Part shown: positions 1 to 8,373 of the stretch, piece by piece
Layout: each line of letters begins with the position of its first letter
How positions within the stretch are numbered: position 1 is the stretch's first letter
Assembly: GCA_019118645.1 (NCBI GenBank)
Contig: DWYN01000013.1
Span: 1-33,587 of the forward strand
From: Candidatus Blautia excrementipullorum
GTDB lineage: Bacteria; Bacillota; Clostridia; Lachnospirales; Lachnospiraceae
Length of the DNA stretch: 33,587 bases
Direction: 5' to 3'
The notes under the pieces: model-generated
Seen by the model: only the letters and a program-made list of their open reading frames with translations
What the model was told of the DNA's origin: nothing
Databases searched by the model: none
Translations under genes and position numbers: made by a program

Positions 1-100
1 CTTCAATCAGGTTCGGCATTTCCAGGACTTCTTTTTGTCTCTGGTAGCTCATACGCATGCTTTTTCCAGTTTTTACAGAACGAATTCTGTTTTTTTCCAT
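1..100 (-). CDS. rpoB: RNA polymerase beta subunit, N-terminal fragment
   Basis: Partial gene running off the left edge; only the first 33 codons are present. Read on the minus strand from the ATG at 100, the peptide begins MEKNRIRSVKTGKSMRMSYQ and continues RQKEVLEMPNLIE, which is the conserved start of the beta subunit of bacterial RNA polymerase in Clostridia. A GGGGTGA ribosome binding site lies just upstream. It follows rplJ-rplL in the usual ribosomal protein-RNA polymerase gene order, but here a terminator and a separate promoter lie between rplL and rpoB. High confidence despite the short length, because both sequence and neighbourhood agree. Confidence 0.93.
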   Translation of the reverse strand, partial: MEKNRIRSVKTGKSMRMSYQRQKEVLEMPNLIE

Positions 101-194
101 TGACGTTTCACCCCTGTTTTTTTATTTATTATAACATGATCCCGCCTGCACTTTTAGGCAAACAGGCATATCTTGCCATAATATAGCATTTTTC

Positions 195-223
195 ACTATA
201 GCACACCGCTGTCAAGCTGTCAA
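195..223 (-). promoter_or_regulatory. Sigma-A-type promoter for rpoB
   Basis: On the minus strand a perfect -35 TTGACA (218-223) is followed by a 17-base spacer and -10 TATAGT (195-200), about 95 bases before the rpoB start. A second TTGACA sits 9 bases into the spacer. It lies after the rplL terminator, so rpoB can be transcribed independently of the L10 leader. Confidence 0.75.
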
Positions 224-331
224 CATTTTTTTATTTTTTGTTTTTCCGGAGACTGTGCCGGACATTTGAGAACATATCTCAGATAGCAGGATTTCCTCCT
301 ACAATTTCTCATTTGTTCTGTCAAATCCGGC

Positions 332-369
332 AAAAAAGAAAACGCAGGAACGTTCCTGTCGTTCCTGCG
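332..369 (-). terminator. Intrinsic terminator after rplL
   Basis: On the minus strand a 9-bp perfect stem (arms 361-369 and 343-351, CGCAGGAAC/GTTCCTGCG) with a 9-base loop is followed by the T-rich run TTTTCTTTTTT. It starts about 23 bases past the rplL stop and separates rplJL from rpoB. Confidence 0.85.
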
Positions 370-391
370 CACTTTCTTCTGTTCAAAAAAC

Positions 392-766
392 TTATTTCAG
401 AGTGATCTTTGCTCCCTCTGCTTCCAGTTTTGTCTTGATGTCCTCAGCCTCAGCCTTGGAAGCTGCTTCCTTAACAACCTTCGGAGCACCATCAACTACT
501 GCCTTAGCTTCTTTCAGACCTAAGCCGGTAACTTCACGAACAACTTTAATAACTTTAACCTTGTTCGGTCCAACTTCTGTCAGCTCTACATCGAACTCAT
601 CCTTCTCTTCTGCTGCTTCTGCTGCGCCGCCTGCTGCTGCAACTACAACGCCTGCTGCTGCAGATACGCCGAACTCTTCTTCACAAGCTTTTACTAATTC
701 GTTTAACTCTAATACAGATAACTCTTTGATTGCTGCAATAAATTCTTCTGTTGTTAATTTTGCCAT
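392..766 (-). CDS. rplL: 50S ribosomal protein L7/L12
   Basis: The 124-residue product is the stalk protein L7/L12, which recruits translation factors to the 50S subunit. The N-terminal dimerisation helices (about 1-35) are followed by an Ala/Gly/Glu-rich hinge (about 37-55) and the conserved C-terminal domain with [20 protein letters not shown] (about 80-99), a family hallmark. Length is typical. The ATG at 766 has a GGAGGG ribosome binding site. It lies 107 bases downstream of rplJ in the same transcript and ends before a strong terminator. Expression should follow the L10 leader upstream of rplJ. Confidence 0.97.
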   Translation of the reverse strand: MAKLTTEEFIAAIKELSVLELNELVKACEEEFGVSAAAGVVVAAAGGAAEAAEEKDEFDVELTEVGPNKVKVIKVVREVTGLGLKEAKAVVDGAPKVVKEAASKAEAEDIKTKLEAEGAKITLK

Positions 767-873
767 TTTAATTTCCCTCCATTATACTTTATTTCTTTTC
801 TTTTTAATAATTTTTGTAGCAGCGGAAAATTTCACTTCGCGCAACGAGAAACGCAAACTCCGCTTTGCTGCGT

Positions 874-1380
874 TTATTCGGCTGCTTCAGCGCTTCCTCC
901 CTGTGCCTCAGCGATCTGATTAAGCACACGAGCGAAGTTGGTAATCGGAGACTGAATGCTTCCAAGCAGTTTTCCAAGAAGTTCTTCTCTGGACGGAACC
1001 TGAGAAAGAGCCATAATGCCTGCCTGATCGTTGTAGTTTCCTTCCACTACACCGGCGATCAGTTCCAGAGCCGGATACTGTTTTGCAAATTTTGCAAGGA
1101 TTCTGGCCGGAGCTGTTGCGTCTGTATCAGAAATAGCCAGAGCGTTTGTTCCTCCCAGATGCTGGCGCAGCTCTTCACATGCAGTTCCTTCAAAAGCACG
1201 GTTCATCATCGTGTTTTTGTAAACCTTGTAGTTGACGCCGGCTTCTCTTAATTCCTTACGCAGAATGGTATCCTGTTCCACTGTCAGACCACTGTAGTTT
1301 ACCAGTACTACGGCCTGTGCATCTTTAATATTGTTTGCGATCTCATCTACGATTGGTTTCTTCAGTTCAACTTTTGCCAT
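874..1380 (-). CDS. rplJ: 50S ribosomal protein L10
   Basis: The 168-residue product is ribosomal protein L10, which anchors L7/L12 dimers at the base of the ribosomal stalk. The N-terminus MAKVELKKPIVDEIANNIKD, the segment VVLVNYSGLTVEQDTILRKE (about 25-44) and YKVYKNTMMNRAF (about 52-64) are typical. The Ala/Glu-rich C-terminal helix ends in GGSAEAAE. The start has an AAGGAGG site. In Firmicutes this protein (with L12) represses its own operon by binding the leader RNA, and that leader is visible just upstream at 1430-1548. Confidence 0.97.
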   Translation of the reverse strand: MAKVELKKPIVDEIANNIKDAQAVVLVNYSGLTVEQDTILRKELREAGVNYKVYKNTMMNRAFEGTACEELRQHLGGTNALAISDTDATAPARILAKFAKQYPALELIAGVVEGNYNDQAGIMALSQVPSREELLGKLLGSIQSPITNFARVLNQIAEAQGGSAEAAE

Positions 1381-1429
1381 AAATGGTACACCTCCTTATA
1401 GATTTTGATATACCGCCGTTATGAACATT

Positions 1430-1548
1430 AAAAAAGCCCCTGCTGCATATGACAACAAGGGTTCCTGAATCTCATCAGAATACTAAGTCCTCGGTAGGCG
1501 TTTTCATCCTTATGCCTTACGGCACCTACTGTCTTCGGCAGCGTTCTG
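1430..1548 (-). promoter_or_regulatory. L10 ribosomal protein leader with attenuator
   Basis: The minus-strand RNA carries the recognisable L10-leader core: GCCGAAGACAGTAGGTG pairs partly with a later CCTACCGAGG across the kink-turn region. It ends in an attenuator hairpin (arms 1453-1461 and 1437-1445, containing G-U pairs) followed by six T residues (complement of 1430-1435). Such leaders let L10/L12 bind their own mRNA and stop transcription before rplJ. The family assignment comes from recognised consensus and position, not a covariance search. Confidence 0.9.
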
Positions 1549-1552
1549 TATT

Positions 1553-1581
1553 AAAATATCATGCTCAAAGCAGGATGTCAA
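1553..1581 (-). promoter_or_regulatory. Promoter for rplJ-rplL
   Basis: On the minus strand -35 TTGACA (1576-1581), a 17-base spacer and -10 TATTTT (1553-1558) stand immediately before the L10 leader, which fits transcription starting around 1545. Confidence 0.8.
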
Positions 1582-1644
1582 GGATTTCTTTCAAAAAATC
1601 TTCTATTTTATTTTGCACTTGATATTTCATTTATGTTAAATTTC

Positions 1645-1653
1645 TGTTATACT
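1645..1653 (+). promoter_or_regulatory. Possible extended -10 promoter for the first glycerophosphotransferase
   Basis: TGTTATACT (1645-1653) resembles an extended -10 element; the matching -35 (TTTCAT, 1625-1630) is poor. If used, the 5' untranslated region would be about 135 bases. I see no recognisable regulatory RNA in it. Confidence 0.35.
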
Positions 1654-1793
1654 TATGTAATAATTAAAGTGAAAAATATGTTATAGACTTCTTATCTTTA
1701 ATATACTGTTTCTAATGTGTCTGTACTGCGCACAGCAGCGGGCAGAAAACAGAGACAATCTTTTCAGAACACCCTGATATGGAGGAATTACCT

Positions 1794-3893
1794 ATGAATC
1801 ACACAGCATCATCTGCCGCCGGCTATTCACTCAGCCTGAAAGCAGCCGGTACTCTTGCGGCAAAAACGTCTGTCTCACCGGATCATATGCTCTCTTTTAC
1901 CGTAAGCGCCTTTTCTGCAGACCCGGCAGGCACAGTTCGCTTCATTGCCCAGGAAAAAGGAACAGAGACACTTCTGTATTTCGATACGGAACAGTCTTCA
2001 TCCCATCAGTTTACCATAAATCTTTCCTTATTAGAGGCACAGGCCGAATACAAACAAAAAAAAGATTATCGCTTTTTCCTGGAACAGACCACCAAAGAAA
2101 AGTCGCAGCTTTTTGCCCTCATAGAAGAATTCTCTGCAGATTCCCCTGAATATGGTCACCATATTTTTGCAGAGGATATCTGGTTTCCCGAAGAGGACGG
2201 AACCTGTTCGCCGGAATATATCGGCGCTCTGTACACAGACAAAAACCATGAGCTCTGTGCAGTGCTGTGCAGCCGCAATGCACTGGCGGAGTCTACTCTT
2301 CCATGCTCTCTGCGCTCCCTGAATATGCGGGGAGGAATCCTGACTTTAAAGTTTGATCTGGATCCAGGTATTTACTCGTATGAGAAGACTGTATTCAGTT
2401 TCCGGAATAAACTCGCAGAGGATGCTGCTCTGTACGATTTTGCCACAGCAAAAGTCACAAAAAAAGGCGCCCTTCTCCGGATTACAGCAACGCTTGACCT
2501 CCGCGGAATTGAGTGGAAAAGCCTGTACTGGGACGTGAGAATACTTCTGGCTCTCCCCGGCAAGTCTCCGGCCTGTCAGATTCCAATCACCATGAGCACC
2601 AAATGCAGAATGTTTCATAAATTTCTGTACAACGGTTCTTTTCCCGGAGAAGAAGGTTTCTTTCTTTACCCGTATTATACCGGCAAGCAGACCCTGGCCT
2701 TCGTCTACCGGCAGAAGGGAAAATATGACGGTATGGATATTGTACTTAAAGAGTTTCTTGCGGTTTTCATTTACCGTCTTACCCGGCCTTACTGGAAAAA
2801 GCGCCATATCTGCCTTGTCTGTGAAAAATTTTCTGAGATGGCTCAGGATAACGGCTATTACTTTTTCAAGCACTGTATGGATGAGGACGAGGAAACTTAT
2901 TTAGGAAAACAGATTTACTATATCATCACAAAAGATTCGCCTGACCGCGGCAAGCTGGAGCCTTATCAGGATCATCTGCTGGATTTCATGACCATACGTC
3001 ACATGTGTTATTTGCTGGCCGCTGATCTGATCGTAAGCTCAGATTCCCGCTATCACACCTACGCCATGCAGAGCAGACACAGTATTTTTAACCGCTATAT
3101 CAAAAAAATCCCCTTCGTCTTTCTTCAGCATGGAGTCATTGCCCTGAAACAGGTGGATTTTTTCTATGGGAAAGGAAAACGGGGCGGCTGCGATCTTTTT
3201 GTTGTATCCACCGAAGCGGAGAAAAAAATTATTGTGGAGAATTTTAATTATCCGCCGGAGGAGGTAATCAATACAGGGCTCCCCCGCTGGGATGTGCTTC
3301 ACGATAAGTCGAAAAACCAGCGAGAAATTCTGATTATGCCTACCTGGAGAAACTGGCTGGATTCTGTGCCTGACGAAGATTTTGAGCAGAGCGATTATTT
3401 TCGAAACTATATGGAACTTCTGAACTCCCGGCGTTTTGCAGAAATCCTGGAAAAATATGATCTGCAGGTAAATTTTTATCTTCACGCAAAATTTCAGGAT
3501 TATGTGGAAAATTTCCGGGCCGGGGAAAGCCGTATCCACCTGATCTCTTTCGGGGAAGTCGCCGTAAACGAGATGCTTATGCGCTGCCGCATGCTGATTA
3601 CCGATTATTCCAGTGTAAGCTGGGATGTTCTCTACCAGGACAAGCCCATCCTTTTTTATCAGTTCGACCTAGATAAATATGAAGAAGCGCAGGGCAGCTA
3701 TCTGGATATGCGCACAGAGCTCTTCGGAGACCGGGCAGAGCACTGTGAAGAGCTGCTCGACATGCTGGAAGAGCAGATTCAGAACGATTTCCGCATGAAG
3801 CCCAGATACGAGGAAATGCGCCGGATGTATTTCAAAAATACAAACCATACTCACAGCCGCCAGATTTGTGAATGTATTAAAAATTTACTGTAG
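1794..3893 (+). CDS. CDP-glycerol glycerophosphotransferase-like protein (TagB/TagF family), long form
   Basis: The 699-residue protein has a C-terminal glycerophosphotransferase domain (about 335-699), which in teichoic acid synthesis moves glycerol or ribitol phosphate from the CDP-activated form to a membrane-linked acceptor at the inner membrane face. Hallmarks are FLQHGV (443-448), PTWRNW (516-521) and LITDYSSVSWD (601-611). The first 300 or so residues look like two beta-rich modules without a family I recognise. An in-frame ATG at 1779 overlaps the GGAGGAA ribosome binding site, so the start at 1794 is preferred. The protein is homologous to the product of 5579-7144, with an acyltransferase gene on the opposite strand between them. 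The exact polymer (poly-glycerol phosphate, ribitol phosphate or a glycan decoration) cannot be told. Confidence 0.88.
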   Translation: MNHTASSAAGYSLSLKAAGTLAAKTSVSPDHMLSFTVSAFSADPAGTVRFIAQEKGTETLLYFDTEQSSSHQFTINLSLLEAQAEYKQKKDYRFFLEQTTKEKSQLFALIEEFSADSPEYGHHIFAEDIWFPEEDGTCSPEYIGALYTDKNHELCAVLCSRNALAESTLPCSLRSLNMRGGILTLKFDLDPGIYSYEKTVFSFRNKLAEDAALYDFATAKVTKKGALLRITATLDLRGIEWKSLYWDVRILLALPGKSPACQIPITMSTKCRMFHKFLYNGSFPGEEGFFLYPYYTGKQTLAFVYRQKGKYDGMDIVLKEFLAVFIYRLTRPYWKKRHICLVCEKFSEMAQDNGYYFFKHCMDEDEETYLGKQIYYIITKDSPDRGKLEPYQDHLLDFMTIRHMCYLLAADLIVSSDSRYHTYAMQSRHSIFNRYIKKIPFVFLQHGVIALKQVDFFYGKGKRGGCDLFVVSTEAEKKIIVENFNYPPEEVINTGLPRWDVLHDKSKNQREILIMPTWRNWLDSVPDEDFEQSDYFRNYMELLNSRRFAEILEKYDLQVNFYLHAKFQDYVENFRAGESRIHLISFGEVAVNEMLMRCRMLITDYSSVSWDVLYQDKPILFYQFDLDKYEEAQGSYLDMRTELFGDRAEHCEELLDMLEEQIQNDFRMKPRYEEMRRMYFKNTNHTHSRQICECIKNLL

Positions 3894-3910
3894 CAGAAAA
3901 CAAACAAAAA

Positions 3911-3980
3911 AAAGGAGACAGTTCTGTAAAATCCAGACTTTTCAAAGTCTTGAATCTTTACAGGGCTGTCTCCCTTTCTT
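3911..3980 (+). terminator. Composite terminator hairpin after the glycerophosphotransferase gene
   Basis: Three nested inverted repeats share one axis: AAAGGAGACAG (3911-3921) with CTGTCTCCCTTT (3965-3976), CTGTAAA (3924-3930) with TTTACAG (3957-3963), and an apical AGACTTT/AAAGTCT (3935-3950). The outer stem ends in CTTTCTT on the plus strand; the A-rich 5' flank gives T residues on the minus strand, so it could also stop convergent transcription of the acyltransferase gene ending at 4057. Confidence 0.7.
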
Positions 3981-4056
3981 ATCCTCTCTTATTTCTGAAA
4001 AGCAGCGCTCCGCTCCCGGAAATTTCCATTGTCTCCTCTGTTTACAGAAACAGCTC

Positions 4057-5172
4057 TCACAGTGTTCTGTCCGCCCAGCAGACCAGCCACTCCGATACCT
4101 TTCCCGTAATCTGCCGGTAGTGCAGCGGCTTTCTCAGTCCGTCCAGAACAAAAGAAATCCCGATACTTACCGCAAGCAGAAACAGCCAGATAGAAAACGC
4201 GTGCTTAAAGGAATAGGTTACGTCCGTAAGCCACAGAGCCCTTACAAAAGTATGGGTATAGAAAATATCGGATGACCGTTTTCCCAGAAATTCCAGAATC
4301 TGCCGGACAACCGGCAGTTCTATGAAAAATTCATATGCCCAGTAAATCAGCGTTACAGGAATCAGCCCGTTGAGAGCAAACTCAAACCGCTGGATTCCCC
4401 AGGAGCTGTCATACAGCAGGAACATACAGATCAGAAGGAAGGTGGTGATTATAAATTTCAGCAGTTTATTGAGAGCCTGGTTCTTTACTATAGAAAAGCC
4501 CTTCAGCCGCTCCAGAACCTGTCCGTCCGCAAAGCATACGGCAAGGGGAACAACAAAAAAATACTTTGTCAGATGTACATGCTTTTCCAGAAGAAAGCTT
4601 CCGGGGAGAAGCACCATCACTACAATCAGCCATCCATACTTTTTATACAGTTTCACCGCCAGCGGCAGAAAAACGATCAGCAGAACTTCAAGGCTCAGAT
4701 ACCACCAGGTCGCGACCATTGTCTGGGTTCCGAAAAGATGTCCCAGACAGAAAATATCCATAATAGCGCTGAAAATATTCGCCCAGAAAATTCCGCCGCC
4801 ATAACGGGACGTTCCCGTAATCAGCGTAATTCCGGCGCAGAAGCAAAAGGGCAGGAAAAATAGGAGCACAAGATTCACATATCTTTTAAATACAAAAAGC
4901 GTAGCCTCATGGGCCGTAAACTGAAACTGCTCATATTGTTTTTTCATGGACAGGGTGAGACCGTATACCGACAAAAATGCAAAAAGCCCTACACAGTGAA
5001 CCATACAGCGGCTGATCATCATCGCCATGTCCTGGGACAGCGGCCAGAAGTCCACCGTATGCCCATACAGCCTTGCTTCATTTGAAAAACAATGGTAGCA
5101 CAGCAAAAAAATAACGGCGATTCCCTTTACTGCCAGTGTATTCTGTTTTGTAAATTTCAGTTTGTTTTCCAT
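4057..5172 (-). CDS. Membrane acyltransferase, acyltransferase-3 family
   Basis: The 371-residue polytopic protein has about ten hydrophobic segments. Its start (FTKQNTLAVKGIAVIFLLCYHCF, residues 7-29) shows the family pattern in which a first helix begins after a short basic stretch and carries the conserved K-G-I-A...H segment; later segments include ATWWYLSLEVLLIVFLPL (about 158-175) and SSDIFYTHTF (about 303-312). These enzymes typically move acetyl or other acyl groups from the cytoplasm onto surface sugars or polymers. Lying between two TagB/F-like genes, it probably modifies the same polymer, though on the opposite strand. A GGAGAGG site about 11 bases upstream supports the start. The acyl donor and target are unknown. 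Confidence 0.82.
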   Translation of the reverse strand: MENKLKFTKQNTLAVKGIAVIFLLCYHCFSNEARLYGHTVDFWPLSQDMAMMISRCMVHCVGLFAFLSVYGLTLSMKKQYEQFQFTAHEATLFVFKRYVNLVLLFFLPFCFCAGITLITGTSRYGGGIFWANIFSAIMDIFCLGHLFGTQTMVATWWYLSLEVLLIVFLPLAVKLYKKYGWLIVVMVLLPGSFLLEKHVHLTKYFFVVPLAVCFADGQVLERLKGFSIVKNQALNKLLKFIITTFLLICMFLLYDSSWGIQRFEFALNGLIPVTLIYWAYEFFIELPVVRQILEFLGKRSSDIFYTHTFVRALWLTDVTYSFKHAFSIWLFLLAVSIGISFVLDGLRKPLHYRQITGKVSEWLVCWADRTL

Positions 5173-5425
5173 GATACAGCAATCCTCTCCGTTATCCCAG
5201 ACTGTCCAAATCTCTGTATCCTTCTCGATTTTCCCGTGGAATACATTTCTTCTTTCCTTTATACAGTCCGGAACAGCTTTTCAATCCGTCTTAATTATAC
5301 AGTTTGTTGTAAGTATATCTATTCACAGCGATATTTTCAAGAACCTTCCTGTATTTTTTCCTGCATAAGGGGCTCCTTTGCTGTGCCCGGCGGCTTTTCT
5401 TCCCGCTGCCGGGAAAAGATGAGAG

Positions 5426-5455
5426 TTGACAGATTCCCGGGAAGCAGGATATATT
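5426..5455 (+). promoter_or_regulatory. Promoter with a palindrome in its spacer, for the second glycerophosphotransferase
   Basis: TTGACA (5426-5431), an 18-base spacer and TATATT (5450-5455) form a good sigma-A-type promoter pointing at the gene starting at 5579. A perfect 10-bp palindrome TTCCCGGGAA (5434-5443) lies in the spacer, a typical place for an operator. A GC-rich hairpin (CCCGGCGGC 5386-5394 with GCTGCCGGG 5405-5413) lies just upstream. The rest of 5173-5578 shows no gene. Confidence 0.6.
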
Positions 5456-5578
5456 GTTTGTAGCCGCAGCCATATTCAGATGCGGATAAAACTGTCGAAT
5501 TCTGACCGGAGCACTGCCAGATCCGCTTCTTTCCCCCAAAAGGAAATCAGTCTCCCCTCAGTATAAAAAGGAGGATCC

Positions 5579-7144
5579 ATGGAACATCAGATAACTGTCA
5601 CAGACATCAAAATCCGGCAGTCTGTCATGTATATTACCTTAAAGCCTCAGGAAGCGCTGGCCGATCCAAAAATAGATCTGGTCTGCCGGGACATTGACAA
5701 AGTCTCCCGTTTTCCCTTTCTGCCGGCAGAGAACAAAAAAGGGTTCTGCACTGCGTCTGTTAATCTTCATGACCTGGATCTAAAGGAAGGCGACTGGGAT
5801 ATCACAGTCCGCTCAGGCAGCAGCGGGCAAATTTATTCCACTGTCCTTGGCGGCAGGATCCGGGCAAAGCTTCTTCTTGGAAATTACCGGATTCTAAAGG
5901 GCCGGCACATTATCTTCCCAATGGGGAGCACCGGGAAACGCTTCATCCTCCGCTGCCGTGTGCGTACTCCATACGACCACTTTTTTTTCCGGTTCCGCGA
6001 CCTGTGTATCTGGGGAATCTGCCGGATTCTCCGCCCTTTTATGAAGCAAAGACGTCTGTGGCTGATCTACGAAAAATATTGTATTTCCGCCCAGGATAAT
6101 GGTTTTTACTTTTTCCGCTACTGTATGGAATCTCTGCCCGAAAAAGAGAAAAAACATATCTACTTTATTCTGGACAAAAATTCCGCCCAGTGGGACGCTG
6201 TCCGGAAATATAAAAAAAATGTAATACGTTTTATGAGCTTCCGCCATATTTTCTATATGCTGACTGCAAATCTCTATGCGGCATCTGATTCCAGGATTCA
6301 CGCCTATGTCTGGCAGCCTATGCCGAACCTGGTTTCCAGAGAAATCAACCGTCATGATATTCTGTTCCTGCAGCACGGCGTTCTTGCCCTGAAGCGGGTG
6401 GAAAATGTATTTGGAAGAGACGGAGCCTGCCCAGTAACATATTTTCTTACATCTTCTGAATTCGAGCAGAAAATTGTCGCCGAAAACTTCGGCTACGACA
6501 CAGACCATGCTCCCGTACTTGGACTTGCCCGCTGGGATGTACTGACAGACAAATCCCGGCCTGACAGACCTTCGATTCTGGTTATGCCTACCTGGCGTTC
6601 CTGGCTGGAGGGCAGGGAGGACAGCGTTTTCTGCAGCAGTGAGTATTATCTGACTTACATGCATCTGCTGAAAAACCAGGAACTTCTGGAGCTTTTAAGG
6701 GAAAGCGGCGCCCGGCTGATTTTTTATATTCATCCAAAGCTCCGGGAATTCATGAAAGATTTCCATGCAGACAATCCCCGGATACAGCTGGTCTCTTTTG
6801 GGGAAACCGCCCTGAACGAGCTGATTATGGAATGTTCTATGCTCATTACCGATTATTCCAGTGTGTGCTGGGATTTCTACTATCAGGAAAAACCAGTTGT
6901 CTTTTATCAATTTGATATGGAGCTGTACGAACAGACAAACGGAAGCTATATTGATATGAAACACGACCTCTTCGGCGACCGCTGTACAAAAGAGCCGGAG
7001 TTGATCGAAACGGTCAGAGATTACCTCCGGAACGGCTTTCATGAAAAGGAAAAATATGGGAATATGCGAAAAAAATATCTCCCGAAGCGTGACCATGAGA
7101 ACTGCAAACGGATTTATGAATATATTATCAAAAAAGGCTACTGA
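5579..7144 (+). CDS. CDP-glycerol glycerophosphotransferase-like protein (TagB/TagF family), short form
   Basis: The 521-residue protein is homologous to the long form at 1794-3893, sharing the order EKY.ISAQDNGFYFFRYCM (165-183), FLQHGVLALKRV (263-274), VMPTWRSWL (335-343), FYIHPK (382-387) and LITDYSSVCWD (422-432). It is about 180 residues shorter, all at the N-terminus, where a single beta-rich module (about 1-125) replaces the longer region. FYIHPK reads FYLHAK in the long form, so the two may differ in acceptor or activity. The start has an AAGGAGG site. Likely role: polymerising or priming a phosphodiester-linked surface polymer with CDP-glycerol or a related donor. No CDP-glycerol synthesis gene is nearby. 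Confidence 0.88.
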   Translation: MEHQITVTDIKIRQSVMYITLKPQEALADPKIDLVCRDIDKVSRFPFLPAENKKGFCTASVNLHDLDLKEGDWDITVRSGSSGQIYSTVLGGRIRAKLLLGNYRILKGRHIIFPMGSTGKRFILRCRVRTPYDHFFFRFRDLCIWGICRILRPFMKQRRLWLIYEKYCISAQDNGFYFFRYCMESLPEKEKKHIYFILDKNSAQWDAVRKYKKNVIRFMSFRHIFYMLTANLYAASDSRIHAYVWQPMPNLVSREINRHDILFLQHGVLALKRVENVFGRDGACPVTYFLTSSEFEQKIVAENFGYDTDHAPVLGLARWDVLTDKSRPDRPSILVMPTWRSWLEGREDSVFCSSEYYLTYMHLLKNQELLELLRESGARLIFYIHPKLREFMKDFHADNPRIQLVSFGETALNELIMECSMLITDYSSVCWDFYYQEKPVVFYQFDMELYEQTNGSYIDMKHDLFGDRCTKEPELIETVRDYLRNGFHEKEKYGNMRKKYLPKRDHENCKRIYEYIIKKGY

Positions 7145-7193
7145 TCCATCTGGTCAGCAGCCTTTCTCTCTATACGCGGTCTTGCTTGGACGA

Positions 7194-7739
7194 TTACTGC
7201 AGAAGCCGCGGTTCCAGAATCCTGACTCCCTCTTCTCCGAGAATCCCGTAAAGAATTTCTGTATACTCTTCAAAATTCAATTCCCCGTCGGGAGTGAGGA
7301 GCTCAAAGTCCGTTTTGTACACATTGACAAAAACTCCCGTCTCCTTCAATCCATTCCGAAGGTAAAATTCCTTTCTCCTCTTTCTCTCCGCTGCATTCTC
7401 CGCCTGCTCGTCCTGCTTCTCAATCTCAAAAATATACTTCTGATTATGGAAGCGTTCCAGAAGGAGCTTCAGGCTTCTGCTGCCGATCCCTCCGCCTCTG
7501 CGGCCCGGCGCAATAGCAAAATAATCCAGAAGAGCTGTTTTTCCGGTCATCATGTTTATGGCAAGTCCGAGAAATTCTTCATTTTCTGTAATTGCCAGCA
7601 TCTCCATTTTCCCCTGAGCAGAGAGCGTTTCAATCAGTTCAAGGGGTTTTCTTTCCACCTCCGGAAAAGCTTCCACATAAAGAGCATATACTTCTTCTTT
7701 ATATTTCTTTCCTTCTTTTTGAATGTTCTGCAGTTCCAT
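7194..7739 (-). CDS. GNAT family N-acetyltransferase
   Basis: The 181-residue protein fits the GNAT fold. Acetyl-CoA-binding motif A is visible as LLDYFAIAPGRRGGGIGSRSL (about 71-91), with the R-R-G-G-G-I-G pyrophosphate loop, and motif B follows around FYLRNGLKETGVFV (about 126-139). The C-terminal 40 residues (ELLTPDGELNFEEY...) resemble a group of Firmicutes acetyltransferases of unknown substrate. It is convergent with the glycerophosphotransferase gene (49-base gap). The ribosome binding site is weak: an AAAGGA lies about 20 bases upstream of the ATG. Substrate cannot be predicted. Confidence 0.83.
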   Translation of the reverse strand: MELQNIQKEGKKYKEEVYALYVEAFPEVERKPLELIETLSAQGKMEMLAITENEEFLGLAINMMTGKTALLDYFAIAPGRRGGGIGSRSLKLLLERFHNQKYIFEIEKQDEQAENAAERKRRKEFYLRNGLKETGVFVNVYKTDFELLTPDGELNFEEYTEILYGILGEEGVRILEPRLLQ

Positions 7740-7846
7740 TTTCTACTTTTATTGTGTCCTTTCTGCTTTTCTTATTTGTTTTCGGAAATTTATCTTCACT
7801 TCAGACTTTCCGGACTTTTGCATTTCACCATCCAACGCGGCATTCC

Positions 7847-8095
7847 TCAGCCTGCCATATCCGGCCAGGAAAGGATTTCTTCTGCTATAATATTCTCGTA
7901 GTCTCCTTCAATATCCTCGCTTCGTCCCGCAGCAAATACATTTGTCTCCGCTCCCCAGGCTCTGTCGCAGTATTCCCACACATGAAAGGTCAGTCCGCGA
8001 AACATAAAGTCCAGGCTTCCGCATCCATCTTCTTCCGTATATTCATAGGCGATTTTTTTCCTCTTCAACGCTTCCTGCACAATCTGCAGCCTCAT
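7847..8095 (-). CDS. Small conserved protein of unknown function (82 aa)
   Basis: An acidic 82-residue protein (MRLQIVQEALKRKKIAYEYT...) that begins with an amphipathic helix and continues with a beta-strand-like core ending in EEDGCGSLDFMFRGLTFHVWEY (residues 21-42, broken here only for length). No signal peptide or membrane segment. A GAGGGAGG-like site precedes the ATG and a strong promoter lies about 95 bases upstream, which supports real expression. I have seen similar short proteins in Lachnospiraceae but cannot assign a function; it precedes the GNAT gene on the same strand with a 107-base gap. Confidence 0.7.
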   Translation of the reverse strand: MRLQIVQEALKRKKIAYEYTEEDGCGSLDFMFRGLTFHVWEYCDRAWGAETNVFAAGRSEDIEGDYENIIAEEILSWPDMAG

Positions 8096-8187
8096 TTTCG
8101 ATTCCTCCCTGAGCTGATTTCTGTTTTAAATTAATTTCTGTTTTTCTGACGCTTATAAACCCTCTCAAAAATTTTATAAACAACTTC

Positions 8188-8216
8188 ATTTTACTTAGGT
8201 GGAAATGGATTGTCAA
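8188..8216 (-). promoter_or_regulatory. Promoter for the 82-residue protein gene
   Basis: On the minus strand TTGACA (8211-8216), a 17-base spacer and TAAAAT (8188-8193) lie about 95 bases before the start at 8095. Confidence 0.7.
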
Positions 8217-8295
8217 TAGCTTCCCTCATCAGGGCTTTTCCTATTAAACATGAAAGAAAAAGCCGGATTTCATTTCCCTTTCAGGTTCATCGGCA

Positions 8296-8324
8296 TTGCC
8301 TCCGCAGTATAGGAGGGTTATAAT
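8296..8324 (+). promoter_or_regulatory. Probable promoter for the CobD-like gene
   Basis: TTGCCT (8296-8301), a 17-base spacer and a perfect TATAAT (8319-8324) point toward the gene at 8435, giving a leader of about 105 bases. That leader contains a GCCGGA/TCCGGC hairpin (8343-8356) and an AT-rich palindrome (8374-8396). No riboswitch consensus was recognised. Confidence 0.55.
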
Positions 8325-8373
8325 ATTCACAGAAATAGCAGCGCCGGATTTCCGGCAAAAATTTTCAGGATTA

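Noticed and set aside
402-923. Plus-strand open frames opposite rplL and rplJ
   Set aside because: They are antisense shadows of highly conserved ribosomal protein genes.
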